64,000 nt of DNA from Fulvivirga lutea (lineage in GTDB: Bacteria > Bacteroidota > Bacteroidia > Cytophagales > Cyclobacteriaceae). The DNA lies in the NCBI RefSeq assembly GCF_017068455.1, contig NZ_CP070608.1:1779488-1843487 (forward strand), in the 5' to 3' direction. The notes below the pieces were generated by a model. That model saw nothing but the letters and a program-made list of their open reading frames with translations, searched no databases and was not told the origin of the DNA. This document shows, piece by piece, positions 17,310 through 24,529 of this stretch. The translations under genes were made by a program, and so were the position numbers. Position 1 is the stretch's first letter; every line of letters starts with the position of its first letter.

Positions 17310-18041
17310 CTAGAATCTTTTAACAATGGTGTCGCCATTCAGCTTGTAGTCTTCCAAAATGATTGTTACATCTTTTTGAAGTCTCTCCTTTAGCAGTTCT
17401 TTAAGTATTTGTATGTCATTCACTACAGCAGGATCATTCCAATAGTCTTGAATAATTGGAAGTGTCAATTCATAGCCATAAGGCCAGGTTTCTAACTTTG
17501 CAATGCTTTGATAGCCATCTGAGAAGTATTCAAATTCGTAGAGAACATCCGCCACCTTTTGTACATCCTCTTTAGATGTTCTGTCATTATAGTAGATTTC
17601 ATTTCTGTTAAACACCATTTTTTCTCCAGGGAATGGTGGTTGAGAAATACCCACAATAAATGCCATAAATAGATAAATTACTATTCCTAAAACAGTGAAA
17701 CCAGCTACTTTCCAATTGGACTCCGTTGCACTCCCAGCTTCTAGCGAATCTTTTACATAATGAGATAATAGAAAATGATAGAGCACCCATACGATTAGTC
17801 CTACAATTGTAGGTATAAGCTGACTAGGAATATTATTGTACACGTCATCTGGAATGGCAATTAATGTATACAATAGACCAAGTGTAAATATTAGTGTTGC
17901 TGCCAGCACAATATAGGCTTCTTTAATCTTATCTAGTCTTACAAGGTTTTTATAAATTAGAATACTTGGTGGTATTGGCCCGCCTAAAAAGGCAGCGACA
18001 CTCACTTGTTTTTCAGTGAAGAGAGACTTAGTGTTTTCCAT
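17310..18041 (-). CDS. Membrane protein of unknown function, about four membrane segments
   Basis: 243 aa, family not recognised. Hydrophobic segments lie at about 13-28, 40-60, 73-92 and 108-130; the C-terminal 110 residues are soluble (VFNRNEIYYNDRTSKEDVQKVADVLYEFEYF...), possibly extracytoplasmic, with an acidic, aromatic composition. The ATG at 18041 is the only good start. Same strand as the TonB-domain gene with 42 bases between, so probably one operon. No function is proposed. Confidence 0.7.
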   Translation of the reverse strand: MENTKSLFTEKQVSVAAFLGGPIPPSILIYKNLVRLDKIKEAYIVLAATLIFTLGLLYTLIAIPDDVYNNIPSQLIPTIVGLIVWVLYHFLLSHYVKDSLEAGSATESNWKVAGFTVLGIVIYLFMAFIVGISQPPFPGEKMVFNRNEIYYNDRTSKEDVQKVADVLYEFEYFSDGYQSIAKLETWPYGYELTLPIIQDYWNDPAVVNDIQILKELLKERLQKDVTIILEDYKLNGDTIVKRF

Positions 18042-18115
18042 TAGAATTTAAAAATGACAAGAGTTTACAAAAAGACAATGATATGGAATTTTTTCAAAGG
18101 CAAAACCCCGAGGTG

Positions 18116-18255
18116 CTCAACTGGCTCAAGTTTATAACTTGTGCCTTCTAATCATCTCAAGGGTTTGCAACCCTGTAAGGCTAATCGAAAACTAACCGAG
18201 TCACGGACTCTCTATTTCATTCAATAGCCCAAGCCACTCACTTGTGCTAGCTGTG
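18116..18255. repeat. Repeat family A, copy 1 (triloop hairpin chain)
   Basis: 140 bp. A chain of short hairpins with 3-nt loops: AAGTT-TAT-AACTT, GGGTT-TGC-AACCC, GAGTC-ACG-GACTC, then a degenerate fourth arm. Two further copies lie at 19500-19607 and 20866-21006 in the same orientation. Non-coding. Together with family B it fills the 567-base gap 18042-18608, in which I see no gene. Confidence 0.85.
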
Positions 18256-18293
18256 GCAATGTGGCAATTGGCAAAGGCGAACTAAATAAGAAC

Positions 18294-18600
18294 GTCATTC
18301 CGACCCTGAGCCGGAATCTCCACCTTCCATGTGATTGCGGATCCCGTCAAAGGTCGGGCAGGCATGTCCGCAATGACAATGAAAATTAGTAAGTCATTCT
18401 GTAGGAATCTTTGCCAAATAGAAAGTCGGTTGCTTGTGTTGCTGTAGAAGATTTCTCCGCTGTGCTGCGAAATGACGGCTTAAAAAAGTATCGTCACTGC
18501 CTGTCCGTCCGGTTAGGCGGGCGAGGACGATAGGACGTGGCAGTCCCCCGATTAGAAAGATTGCTTCTTCATTCGCTACGCTGTTTCATCGCAGCTTCTC
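18294..18600. repeat. Repeat family B, copy 1 (REP-like mosaic)
   Basis: Mosaic of short palindromic pieces. GTCATTCCG...CCGGAAT (from 18294) is the reverse complement of a piece at 22886-22911. From 18393 (GTCATTCTGTAGGAATC...) the sequence parallels 22559-22760 nearly throughout, sharing GAAGATTTCTCCG, AAAGTATCGTCACTGC, AGGACGTGGCAGTC and CATTCGCTACGCTG. Relative to that copy it carries an extra palindromic module CCGTCCGGTTAGGCGGG at about 18507-18523. Such pieces are typical dispersed intergenic repeats of Bacteroidota genomes. Confidence 0.8.
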
Positions 18601-18608
18601 AAGACCGA

Positions 18609-18956
18609 TCAGTTAGAGCCAGAATTTTTAATTTCCCTTAATTCTTCTATTAAATGATCCAAATCGCTTTGGATGATTTCCCATACAATTTGATAGTCAA
18701 CACCAAAATATTCATGAATTAACCGATTTCTATACCCTTTAAGTTGTTTCCAAGGAATTTGAGGGTTTTCAATTTGAAAGTCGGGTAAAACACGATTAGA
18801 AGCCTCTCCTAAAATTTCAAAGTTACGAACTACCGCATCGAGCGTTTTTTGATCATTAATAAACTCATCATAACTCAATCCTTCAGTATACGTCATGATT
18901 CTTGATGCAGATTCGAGCATATCAAGGATAAGAAGGTGGTTATCTCTTTTAGACAT
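18609..18956 (-). CDS. hepT: HepT-like ribonuclease toxin (DUF86)
   Basis: 115 aa, all-helical HEPN protein. The HEPN catalytic motif R-x4-H-x-Y is intact: Arg76, His81, Tyr83 in YRNRLIHEYFG. HepT toxins cleave RNA and are neutralised when the partner MntA transfers AMP groups to the tyrosine of this motif (type VII toxin-antitoxin). The start overlaps the 3' end of the nucleotidyltransferase gene by 8 bases, giving the antitoxin-first order and coupled translation. All key residues are present, so the pair should be active. Repeats of families A and B flank the pair. Confidence 0.9.
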   Translation of the reverse strand: MSKRDNHLLILDMLESASRIMTYTEGLSYDEFINDQKTLDAVVRNFEILGEASNRVLPDFQIENPQIPWKQLKGYRNRLIHEYFGVDYQIVWEIIQSDLDHLIEELREIKNSGSN

Positions 18957-19239
18957 AGATCAGATCAGACTGTATTGACTTAAAATAATGAGGTTTGATA
19001 CCCTTTTTCGAGACTAAATCAACTTTTTTACCTAAGGACAATTCCAGTTCCTCAGCTAAATCAATGAATTTTGAGCCCACTTGGCCATTAAGTTCAACCA
19101 AAATATCTATATCACTTTCTGGGGTTTGTTCAGAGCGAGCAAATGATCCAAAGAGAGCCATAGAAGCTATAGGGTAAGTTTTCATTAAACCTACCTTAAG
19201 GTCTTTAAGCTGATTTAATATTTCCGCTGTTGAACGCAT
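18949..19239 (-). CDS. mntA: MntA-like nucleotidyltransferase antitoxin
   Basis: 96 aa from the ATG at 19239. The minimal nucleotidyltransferase motif G-S-x10-D-x-D is intact: Gly31, Ser32, Asp43 and Asp45 in LFGSFARSEQTPESDID. MntA proteins AMPylate and silence the HepT toxin encoded directly downstream. An upstream in-frame ATG at 19281 would add 14 residues (MCEIKTLSF...) that do not look family-like, so I prefer 19239, which gives the usual MRSTAEIL-type N-terminus. First gene of the two-gene operon. Confidence 0.88.
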   Translation of the reverse strand: MRSTAEILNQLKDLKVGLMKTYPIASMALFGSFARSEQTPESDIDILVELNGQVGSKFIDLAEELELSLGKKVDLVSKKGIKPHYFKSIQSDLIYV

Positions 19240-19243
19240 AAAG

Positions 19244-19251
19244 CAAATATA
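19244..19251 (-). promoter_or_regulatory. Possible -7 box for mntA-hepT
   Basis: TATATTTG on the reverse strand matches TAnnTTTG perfectly but ends only four bases before the chosen mntA ATG, which would make the message leaderless or nearly so. No -33 element is evident. Weak evidence. Confidence 0.35.
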
Positions 19252-19309
19252 ATTAAAGCTGAGCGTTTTTATTTCACACACTTGAACTTGTAATAACGTT
19301 ATGTAGAAT

Positions 19310-19498
19310 ATAGGACGTGGCAGTCCCCTGATTAGAAAGATTGCTTCTTTATGCGCTACGCTGCTTCATCGCCTGTCTGCCGACAGGTAGGCAATGACTA
19401 TAACTAATACACCTGTCACCCTGAACTTCCTGCCGTCCGGTAAGGCGGGAATTCAGTGTCTCTTGGAAACGGAGTGCTGTCTGTAGATCACAGGCATT
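19310..19498. repeat. Repeat family B, copy 2 (partial)
   Basis: Shares ATAGGACGTGGCAGTC, GATTAGAAAGATTG and GCTACGCTG with the other B copies. It contains the palindromic module CCTGTCTGCCGACAGGTAGG (19372-19391) after CTTCATCG and a second module CCGTCCGGTAAGGCGGG. The end (GTCTCTTGGAAACGGAGTGC... to GCATTG) matches 22834-22874. It lies between mntA and the Fic gene; with copy A2 it fills the gap 19240-19626, where no gene is seen. Confidence 0.8.
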
Positions 19499-19499
19499 G

Positions 19500-19607
19500 C
19501 TCAACTGGCGTAAGTTTATAACTTGTGCCTTTCTAATGATCACAAGGGTTTGTAACCCGATAACTTTAATCGAAAACTAACCGAGTCACAGACTTGCGCT
19601 AGCTGTG
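19500..19607. repeat. Repeat family A, copy 2 (33-bp internal deletion)
   Basis: Nearly identical to copy 3 (20866-21006) but 108 instead of 141 bp. The missing 33 bp are exactly one interval between the two GTCACAGACT repeats of copy 3, so hairpins 3 and 4 have merged into one GAGTCACAGACTT arm. Confidence 0.85.
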
Positions 19608-19626
19608 GGTTTAGCCATTGTTGGCT

Positions 19627-20223
19627 TTAGTTTTTTGCAAATTTAATTAATGGTTCAACTTTTCCGTTGTCAGCTTTTTTTAAGGCATCGATATACTCTT
19701 TTCTTGTTTCGTTAGCTTTAACCATATTTGACTGATGCCACGAGAATATTTCTTCACCAAATAGTGATTCAATAATTATATCCGCCATCAATCTTGAATG
19801 CCTTCCATTTCCATTGGGGAAACAATGAATAGATACTATTCGATGTTTAAATCTAATAGCAATTTCTTCAGGAGAATAGGTTTTATTTTCAATCCAATAC
19901 TTTGTGTCGTCCAGTAAATTCTTTAATTCAATTCCAATTTGTGTCCATGGAATCCCGATGTTTTTTTCAGTTTTTCTAAATTCACCTGCCCATTTCCATA
20001 CATCACTATACATTCTTTTGTGCAAGTCTTTAATAAACTTTTCGGTGAGAATATTTTCAGGCATTAATTTTGTGTGAATAGTCCATTCTACTGCCTTTTC
20101 AATGTTCAATTGCTCAAATTCATCCAATTCTTCTTGAGTAGTTATTGACTTTATTTTAAGTCCTTCCTTTTCTTCTTCGTCTAATGGGGTTTGTCCATCT
20201 TTATAATCGAAATCTAATCCCAT
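19627..20223 (-). CDS. Fic-domain protein, mobile mystery protein B
   Basis: 198 aa. The N-terminus (DGQTPLDEEEKEGLKIKSI, then a TTQEELDEFEQLNIEKAVEW segment) is the hallmark of 'mobile mystery protein B'. The Fic active site is complete: HCFPNGNGRHSR from His133, matching HxFx(D/N)GNGRxxR with the usual Pro replaced by Cys. Fic proteins normally transfer AMP from ATP to target hydroxyls; the target here is unknown. No clear inhibitory (S/T)xxxE(G/N) helix is visible, so control may come from the HTH partner. The start overlaps the upstream HTH gene by 10 bases. Confidence 0.88.
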   Translation of the reverse strand: MGLDFDYKDGQTPLDEEEKEGLKIKSITTQEELDEFEQLNIEKAVEWTIHTKLMPENILTEKFIKDLHKRMYSDVWKWAGEFRKTEKNIGIPWTQIGIELKNLLDDTKYWIENKTYSPEEIAIRFKHRIVSIHCFPNGNGRHSRLMADIIIESLFGEEIFSWHQSNMVKANETRKEYIDALKKADNGKVEPLIKFAKN

Positions 20224-20675
20224 AATGACTTTCTCATCTCTCGTTTTAGTTCTTCAGCAAGCTCCTTTATTGTTTTTGCCATCTTTTCATCTCCTATTCC
20301 TTGGTCCTCTAATTTCATATTTTGATTAGTGCGTAACACTATCTTTTGAGCCAACTTTTCTGCTTTAGTTTGTATTAGATCGTCAATGGTTCCATTTTTT
20401 GGCACCAGTGCATATACTAATTTTAAGTCCATTGCATTGGCTGCGTCTCTTAAGGAATTGAGTGTTATTCGTCCATTGGCTTCGCTTTCTTCAATTCTTT
20501 TTACGCCTTGTCTTGTTATAGTTAATTTGGTACCAAGTTGGGCCATAGTCATGTTAAGTGTAGTCCGAATTGTATTTATCCATCCACGCTCTGGGGTCAG
20601 GACCTTTCTTGATTCAAAGAATGGTTGTAGCTTCTTGTCCAACTGCTCAACCAAAAGTTTTCGCTTGTTTCTCAT
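20214..20675 (-). CDS. HTH regulator, mobile mystery protein A
   Basis: 153 aa. Matches 'mobile mystery protein A': QLDKKLQPFFESR, RGWINTIRTTLNMTMAQLG, an XRE-type helix-turn-helix (about residues 40-65, AQLGTKLTITRQGVKRIEESE), TLNSLRDAANAMDLKLVYALVP, then a charged helical tail. It is first in the operon with the Fic gene, an antitoxin-before-toxin arrangement. Two symmetrical operators lie just upstream (20691-20783), so autoregulation is very likely. An antitoxin role is inference. Confidence 0.88.
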   Translation of the reverse strand: MRNKRKLLVEQLDKKLQPFFESRKVLTPERGWINTIRTTLNMTMAQLGTKLTITRQGVKRIEESEANGRITLNSLRDAANAMDLKLVYALVPKNGTIDDLIQTKAEKLAQKIVLRTNQNMKLEDQGIGDEKMAKTIKELAEELKREMRKSLWD

Positions 20676-20690
20676 TTTATGTAACTCATT

Positions 20691-20783
20691 AAGTTTACAA
20701 AAGTCATTAAAAGTAAACTTATATGATTACAAATATATAAAAAAGTCAATATATATGTTTACAAATAACAAAAAAAGTAAACA
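20691..20783 (-). promoter_or_regulatory. Double operator and promoter of the HTH/Fic operon
   Basis: Two inverted repeats share the form GTTTAC-N14-GTAAAC. The first is AAGTTTAC (20691-20698) with GTAAACTT (20713-20720); the second is GTTTAC (20757-20762) with GTAAAC (20777-20782). Their centres are 64 bp apart. A further half-site GTTTAC is at 20789-20794. Between them, on the reverse strand, TATATTTG (20730-20737) fits the -7 consensus. Operator 1 covers the expected transcript start and operator 2 the upstream promoter region, so binding of the HTH protein should repress. Confidence 0.75.
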
Positions 20784-20865
20784 ATGGAGTTTACTGTAGA
20801 CGTATTATTGAAATTGAAGCCAACAAATGAATATTAGTCATTTATGGCGCAAAATTCTGATATAC

Positions 20866-21006
20866 CTCAACTGGCGCAAGTTTATAACTTGTGCCTTTCT
20901 AATGATCCCAAGGGTTTGTAACCCGATAACTTTAATCGAAAACTAGCCGAGTCACAGACTCTCAATTTCATTTTATAGCCCAAGTCACAGACTTGCGCTA
21001 GCTGTG
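20866..21006. repeat. Repeat family A, copy 3 (full, four triloop hairpins)
   Basis: 141 bp. Hairpins in order: GCGCAAGTT-TAT-AACTTGTGC (9-bp stem with one G.T pair), GGGTT-TGT-AACCC, GAGTC-ACA-GACTC and CAAGTC-ACA-GACTTG. All loops are three bases. Non-coding; lies between the HTH gene promoter and the end of nhaA. Confidence 0.87.
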
Positions 21007-21039
21007 AATAATAAACAATTGTAACTAAAGCTATGATTG

Positions 21040-22344
21040 TTAGGCCTTACGTAGTATCAAAAAACCAACGGTGCCAGAGATTATGGAAGCTACGAAAATT
21101 CCAATTTTTGCTTGTAGAATAGGCGCTAAAGTAACAAAAGCAAGGTCCGTAATAAATAAGGACATAGTAAACCCAACACCTGCAAGTACTCCTATTCCAT
21201 AGATGTGCCGCCATTGAAGTCCGGTGGGAAGCACCGCTAATTTAAGTTTGACCAATATCTTTGAAATCGCAACAATTCCAATAAATTTTCCTAGTACAAG
21301 GCCCAATATTACCCCCATACTAACATTGCTAAACAGGTTATCGGAAAAATCTCCAGAAAAAGTGATGCCTGCGTTGGCAATAGCAAAAATAGGCATCACT
21401 ACAAAAGCCACCAATGGTGCCATGGAGTGCTCTAGTCGCTGAAGGGGCGTTAACGCAGCTTTTGAATAAAACCTTATTCTATCCACGATGTGTAGCTGTT
21501 CGTATGTTAGAAGACTAACATTGTTAGGGGTACTCTTTTCAAAATCATTGGTGAGGGCATTCATTTTCACAACAAACTTTTTGTCTTCGATTTTTACGTT
21601 TGCCGGAATGGTAAGTGCTGCAATTACCCCCGCAACAGTGGCATGAACTCCGGAAAGTAAAAATGCCATCCACAAGCCTGCAATTCCTACTATTCCATAA
21701 AAAACCGTATTGCGTACACCCAATAAATTAGAAACCACAAGAATAACAAGAAACCCACCGCCATATAATAAGCTCATTAAGGAGATATCTGAGGTATAGA
21801 AAAGGGCGATTACCAACACTGCACCGAGGTCATCAACAATGGCCAGTACCGTTAAAAATACTTTAAGCGATACAGGAATTCTATCTCCTAACATGTAGAG
21901 TATCCCTAGTGCAAATGCAATGTCAGTGGCCATTGGTATTCCCCATCCGGCAGAAGCCTCACCAGATGAGTTTATCGCTATGTACAATAGTGCAGGGATT
22001 GCCATTCCGCCCAAGCCAGCACAAATAGGTAGTACAGCATTTTTAGGCTTTGAAAGTTCGCCCATCATTATTTCCTTTTTAAGCTCTAAGCCAATCACAA
22101 AAAAGAAAATGGACATAAGCCCGTCATTAATCCAATGGTGTAAAGATTTAGACACTACATATTCGTTAAATCCCATTGAAAAAGTTTGCTCCCAAAAATG
22201 ATGATAAGCATCCTTCAAAGGAGAATTAGCGAGAATCATGGCTATTACGGCAGTAGCAAATAATACAATTCCACTTGACGTTGAATTATTAATAAATCTG
22301 CTAATGGGGTTTATTAAAATATTGTCAATGGGGTCTGATCTCAT
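21040..22344 (-). CDS. nhaA: Na+/H+ antiporter NhaA
   Basis: 434 aa inner membrane antiporter exchanging Na+ or Li+ for protons, for salt and pH homeostasis. Seen: FFFVIGLELKKEIMMGEL, PMATDIAFALGILYML, and the ion-binding Asp pair in LAIVDDLGAVLVIALFY. The C-terminal half is complete (GVGFTMSLFITDLAF). It is longer than E. coli NhaA (388) because of a hydrophilic insert of about 40 residues in the middle (KIEDKKFVVKMN to HSMAP), common in Bacteroidota homologues as far as I recall. Single gene bounded by repeats on both sides. Confidence 0.95.
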   Translation of the reverse strand: MRSDPIDNILINPISRFINNSTSSGIVLFATAVIAMILANSPLKDAYHHFWEQTFSMGFNEYVVSKSLHHWINDGLMSIFFFVIGLELKKEIMMGELSKPKNAVLPICAGLGGMAIPALLYIAINSSGEASAGWGIPMATDIAFALGILYMLGDRIPVSLKVFLTVLAIVDDLGAVLVIALFYTSDISLMSLLYGGGFLVILVVSNLLGVRNTVFYGIVGIAGLWMAFLLSGVHATVAGVIAALTIPANVKIEDKKFVVKMNALTNDFEKSTPNNVSLLTYEQLHIVDRIRFYSKAALTPLQRLEHSMAPLVAFVVMPIFAIANAGITFSGDFSDNLFSNVSMGVILGLVLGKFIGIVAISKILVKLKLAVLPTGLQWRHIYGIGVLAGVGFTMSLFITDLAFVTLAPILQAKIGIFVASIISGTVGFLILRKA

Positions 22345-22558
22345 AATAGAACTTTCTGAAGGTGTGGTGCTATTTCATTGCTATTGTGGTTCACGCTGTA
22401 GGTCAGCATTGCCACTAGCAAATGAATATGTGCCATATCAATGGCTCATATTCTCTAATATACACTTCTAAGAATGGCTTTCACCTTTATTTGGTGTTTC
22501 TACCTGTATTGTCACAGCGAACCGTCAGTAGGCGGTGTGGCAGTCTCGTCATTAGTTG

Positions 22559-22911
22559 GTCATCCCGTAGGGATCTTTGCCATGATGAAAGGTGAGTACT
22601 CGTGTTGCCGCAGAAGATTTCTCCGGCTCGAGCTCTCACCTGCGAAATGACCGCACAAAAAAAGTATCGTCACTGCGAGGACGATAGGACGTGGCAGTCT
22701 CCTAATTAGAAAGATTGTTTCTTCATTCGCTACGCTGCTTCATCGCCTGTCTGTCGACAGGCAGGCAATGCCGGTAACTAACAGGTTTGTCACCCTGAAC
22801 TTCATGCCCGTCCGGTCAGGCGGGGATTCAGGGTCTCTTGGAAACGGAGTGCTGTCTGTAGATCACAGGCATTGCTATTATGAAGGGATTCCGGCTCAAG
22901 GCCGGAATGAC
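22559..22911. repeat. Repeat family B, copy 3 (longest mosaic copy)
   Basis: Runs parallel to copies 1 and 2: GGATCTTTGCC, GAAGATTTCTCCGG, AAGTATCGTCACTGCGAGGA, ATAGGACGTGGCAGTC, then CATCG followed by the palindrome CCTGTCTGTCGACAGGCAGG (22744-22763), a CCGTCCGGTCAGGCGGGG module, GTCTCTTGGAAACGGAGTGC and finally GGATTCCGGCTCAAGGCCGG...GAC. It fills most of the gap 22345-22932, where I see no gene. Confidence 0.82.
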
Positions 22912-22932
22912 AAATAATTGAAAGAGTGATCC

Positions 22933-23295
22933 CTAAGACCTCAAGACCTTTTCCATCTTCCTGCCTTTGGCTAATTCATCTACCAGCTTGTCCAAGTAAC
23001 GCACTTTTTGAGTTAGCGGATTATCTATTTCTTCCACCCGATAACCACAAATTACTCCGGTAATGAGTTTAGCATTCGGATTAAGCGATGCACGTTCAAA
23101 GAACTTTTCAAAAGTTACTTTTTCTTCAATGAGTTGATTGAGCGTTTTATTACTAAAACCAGTGAGCCACTCAATTACCTCATGTAACTCTTGTTTTGTG
23201 CGGCCTTTATTTTCCACCTTAATAACATAATGCGGGTATACCGATGAAAAAGTCATTTGGGCTATACGTTGATTCTGTACATCTGTTGTTTTCAT
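22933..23295 (-). CDS. DUF2200 domain-containing protein
   Basis: 120 aa, single-domain. [36 protein letters not shown] and [11 protein letters not shown] fit DUF2200, a small family of unknown function. No signal peptide or membrane segment, so probably cytoplasmic. The stretch after repeat B3 contains nothing else. It lies 14 bases downstream of the sugar dehydrogenase gene on the same strand and may be co-transcribed. Confidence 0.82.
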   Translation of the reverse strand: MKTTDVQNQRIAQMTFSSVYPHYVIKVENKGRTKQELHEVIEWLTGFSNKTLNQLIEEKVTFEKFFERASLNPNAKLITGVICGYRVEEIDNPLTQKVRYLDKLVDELAKGRKMEKVLRS

Positions 23296-23309
23296 TTTAA
23301 TTAATCAAT

Positions 23310-24428
23310 TTACTCATAGCTAATTCTATAAACCTTATTCCCATAATCGTCAGATAAGAGTAACGAGCCGTCTGCCATTTGTAGCACATCTACAGGTCGT
23401 CCTGTTTGATTTTGGGTAGCATCATTTAACCAACCATCGGCAAACACTTCTGCATCCACTGCACGGTTATTTTCAACTTTCACTCGCATTACACGGTACC
23501 CAATTTTGGTAGAACGGTTCCACGAACCATGCTGGGCCACAAAAATATCGCCCTTGTATTCGGCAGGGAACATCTCGCCCGTATAGAATGTCATGCCGAG
23601 TGGGGCTGTGTGCGCTCTAAAATTGTACTGTGGGCGAACAAAATCATTACAATGCCTTTTCGAACCGAATTCAGGGTCAGCAATATCGCCACCATGGCAA
23701 TAAGGATAGCCAAAGTGCTGGCCATTACTTGAAATTTTATTGAGTTCACAGGGTGGAAATTCGTCACCCATTCTATCTCGTCCGTTATCGGTAAACCATA
23801 ATTCATTTGTATCAGGGTGCCAATCAAAACCAACGGTGTTACGCACGCCATGGGCTACAATTTCTCGATTACTACCATCAGGATTTATTCGGGTGATGGA
23901 CGCATAAATTTCATCGCTTTCACAAATGTTACAAGGTGCACCCACAGGTACATATAATTTACCATCTGGACCAAAGGCAATGTATTTCCAGCCATGATGG
24001 CCTTCTGTGGGATAATCGTCAGTAATTAACTGTGGCTTAGGTGGGTTGTTTAAATCTGCTTCGATGTTGGGGTATTTCCATATTTTGCTCACCTCAGCCA
24101 CGTACAAAGCTCCATCCTTAAAGGCCACACCGTTAGGCATGTTCAGGCCAGATGCGATTACAAATTTCTCATCGGCTTTCCAGTCGCCATCTGTATCGCG
24201 CAAAGCATATACTTTGTCACTTGCTCTGTTGCCTACATACACTACCCCCGAAGGACTAACAGCCAGCGATCGTGCATTATCAACCTCGGCAAATACTTCT
24301 ATTTTAAAGCCATCAGGTAAGTTAATACCCAGGGCATTGGAGTTGGACACAGATTTATCCTCATCAGAGGAAAAACATGATGCCAGCACTATAAACAATA
24401 AAGTGGATGCGATATATAACCGTTTCAT
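23310..24428 (-). CDS. Lipoprotein sugar (sorbosone-type) dehydrogenase, PQQ beta-propeller family
   Basis: 372 aa. Lipoprotein signal with lipobox VLASC at about residue 17. The body is a six-bladed propeller of the glucose/sorbosone dehydrogenase family: LPDGFKIEVFAEVDNARSLA, KYIAFGPDGKLYVPVGAPCN, VAHGVRNTVGFDWHPDTNELWFTDNGRD (cut here), FVAQHGSWNRS and GRPVDVLQMADGSLLLSDDY. Family members oxidise aldoses with PQQ in the periplasm; whether this one binds PQQ cannot be judged. Cysteine-rich CNICES and CHGGD/HCND motifs resemble the extended sorbosone subgroup. It precedes the DUF2200 gene. Confidence 0.87.
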   Translation of the reverse strand: MKRLYIASTLLFIVLASCFSSDEDKSVSNSNALGINLPDGFKIEVFAEVDNARSLAVSPSGVVYVGNRASDKVYALRDTDGDWKADEKFVIASGLNMPNGVAFKDGALYVAEVSKIWKYPNIEADLNNPPKPQLITDDYPTEGHHGWKYIAFGPDGKLYVPVGAPCNICESDEIYASITRINPDGSNREIVAHGVRNTVGFDWHPDTNELWFTDNGRDRMGDEFPPCELNKISSNGQHFGYPYCHGGDIADPEFGSKRHCNDFVRPQYNFRAHTAPLGMTFYTGEMFPAEYKGDIFVAQHGSWNRSTKIGYRVMRVKVENNRAVDAEVFADGWLNDATQNQTGRPVDVLQMADGSLLLSDDYGNKVYRISYE

Positions 24429-24529
24429 AGTTTCGAATTATTCTAAAAGTTACACGATTATAAGTCGAAAGTAAAGACAAGTGTTTGAGGCGTTATATAA
24501 AGGCCGCTTTGATTGAAATAAACTCTGGA

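Noticed and set aside
18941-19281. Longer MntA protein from ATG 19281
   Set aside because: The extra 14 residues are not family-like; ATG 19239 gives a typical N-terminus.
19349-19543. 64-aa open frame between mntA and the Fic gene
   Set aside because: It lies entirely within repeat copies B2 and A2 and has no protein-like features.
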